Shown: positions 5,104 to 5,882 of the stretch, in pieces
Position numbering within the stretch: position 1 is the first letter of the stretch
Layout of the letters: each line of letters starts with the position of its first letter
NCBI GenBank assembly: GCA_964437425.1
Contig: CAYTGO010000108.1
Coordinates: forward strand, 1-5,882
DNA: 5,882 nucleotides
DNA from: Scalindua sp964437425
GTDB taxonomy: Bacteria > Planctomycetota > Brocadiia > Brocadiales > Scalinduaceae
Direction: 5' to 3'
Made by a program: the position numbers and the translations under genes
The notes under the pieces: generated by a model
The model's input: only the letters and a program-made list of their open reading frames with translations
Databases searched by the model: none
Told to the model about the DNA's origin: nothing

Positions 5104-5838
5104 TTATTTAATACCTTTTGAATGAATCTGCTCAGCCTGTTCAGATAACCTCTCTGACTCGTTAGTTTTTCCTGTTTTCAGATAAAGTGCTGCCAGATTC
5201 TCCAGGGTGTATGCAACATTCTGATGATCCGGCCCGAGGGCTTTTTTCAATATTGTCAGCACTCGTTTATAAAGAGCTTCTGCTTCATCGTATCGCTCCT
5301 GATCATTGTAAAGCTGTGCCAGATTATTCAGGGATAATGCTACATCAGGGTGCTCCGGACTGAGTATCTTCTCATCTATCTCAAGCGCCCGTTTATACAT
5401 ATGTTCCGCCTCAGCATACTTCTCCTGCTCATGATAAAGCCTTGCCAGATTGTACAGGGCAGTTCCCACTTTGGGATTATCAGAACCCAGGGATTTCTCT
5501 AAGATTGTCAACGCATTTTTATAAAAATCCTCAGCTGCAGCCTGCTTACCCTGAGCTTTATATATTAAGGCCAGATTGTTCAGAGATGTTGCAACCCTGG
5601 GATGTTCGGGGCCAAATGTCTTCTCTGCAACCTTCAATGCTTCATTGGCTACACCTATTGCTTCCGTATACTTGTTCTCTCGATAAAATTTAATAACCTT
5701 ACTATTCAACTCTTTCCACAACGTCTCCTGTGCATATACCGGAAAGGCTAACAACAACGCTATAGCCGGTATAGCAATAATTCTTAACAGGTAAGTGGCC
5801 GGAGAGATCGCAGGCTCCCTCAGTCTATTCTTCCGCAT
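5104..5838 (-). CDS. Secreted tetratricopeptide-repeat protein, kinesin-light-chain type
   Basis: The 244-residue product has a signal peptide with a basic n-region, a hydrophobic core (about residues 17-33) and the cleavage site VYA-QE (after Ala36), so it acts in the periplasm or outside the cell. The rest is a run of 42-residue TPR units of the kinesin light chain type. The turn motif GPEHP recurs at residues 76-80, 118-122 (GSDNP), 160-164 (SPEHP) and 202-206 (GPDHQ), each followed by VATSLNNLALIY-like and YxEAExxYKRAL-like helices. Such arrays are scaffolds that bind other proteins; no enzymatic motif is present and no partner is shown by the sequence. The ATG is supported by AAGG seven to eight bases upstream. 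msrAB follows after 39 bases with no terminator, so joint transcription is likely. Only 44 bases upstream are visible, too few to call a promoter. Confidence 0.9.
   Translation of the reverse strand: MRKNRLREPAISPATYLLRIIAIPAIALLLAFPVYAQETLWKELNSKVIKFYRENKYTEAIGVANEALKVAEKTFGPEHPRVATSLNNLALIYKAQGKQAAAEDFYKNALTILEKSLGSDNPKVGTALYNLARLYHEQEKYAEAEHMYKRALEIDEKILSPEHPDVALSLNNLAQLYNDQERYDEAEALYKRVLTILKKALGPDHQNVAYTLENLAALYLKTGKTNESERLSEQAEQIHSKGIK
5192..5650 (-). repeat. 126-bp tandem coding repeats of the TPR gene
   Basis: The plus-strand word GCCAGATT recurs at 5192, 5318, 5444 and 5570, exactly 126 bases apart, marking four successive 42-codon TPR units. The copies have diverged at many positions, so they look like old internal duplications rather than a recent unstable array. 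Confidence 0.85.
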
Positions 5839-5882
5839 ATTTTTTACCTTTTAGTTGGTTTCTTGAATGTTTTATAAATTTA

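Overview
The window holds eight genes and all read from the minus strand. From right to left (transcription order) they are: a secreted tetratricopeptide-repeat protein, an exported MsrA-MsrB fusion, a 50-residue coiled-coil ORF coupled to an uncharacterised 120-residue protein, an uncharacterised lipoprotein, a three-heme c-type cytochrome, an atypical short-chain dehydrogenase, and the N-terminal part of a ChaN-family lipoprotein that runs off the left edge. No RNA genes, insertion sequences, CRISPR arrays or convincing intrinsic terminators were found.

Organism: a Gram-negative bacterium with AT-rich intergenic DNA. This rests on lipobox signal peptides, periplasmic c-type cytochrome repeats and Sec-type leaders. 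The mix of a multiheme cytochrome, kinesin-light-chain-like TPR, MsrAB and ChaN would suit an anaerobic or microaerophilic respirer such as an anammox planctomycete (Brocadiales) or a Nitrospirota/Thermodesulfovibrio-like lineage. That placement is an inference from gene content only.

Right block (3997-5882): the TPR gene is followed after 39 bases by msrAB, so the two are probably co-transcribed. Both products carry signal peptides, which puts methionine sulfoxide repair in the periplasm. The longest msrAB reading starts at a TTG inside the Shine-Dalgarno region; the ATG at 5064 is the better start.

Middle block (3247-3870): a sigma70-like promoter overlaps a perfect 9-bp inverted repeat. 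It precedes a small coiled-coil ORF whose last codons contain the Shine-Dalgarno sequence of the next gene, one base before that gene's ATG. This looks like a self-contained, translationally coupled two-gene cassette of unknown function, and it is the most novel-looking part of the window.

Left block (1-3150): lipoprotein, triheme cytochrome, SDR and ChaN-like genes lie in a row with gaps of 48, 68 and 210 bases and no visible terminator between them. A candidate promoter lies upstream of the lipoprotein. The cytochrome and ChaN families both deal with heme, so an envelope electron-transfer or heme-handling role is possible but unproven.
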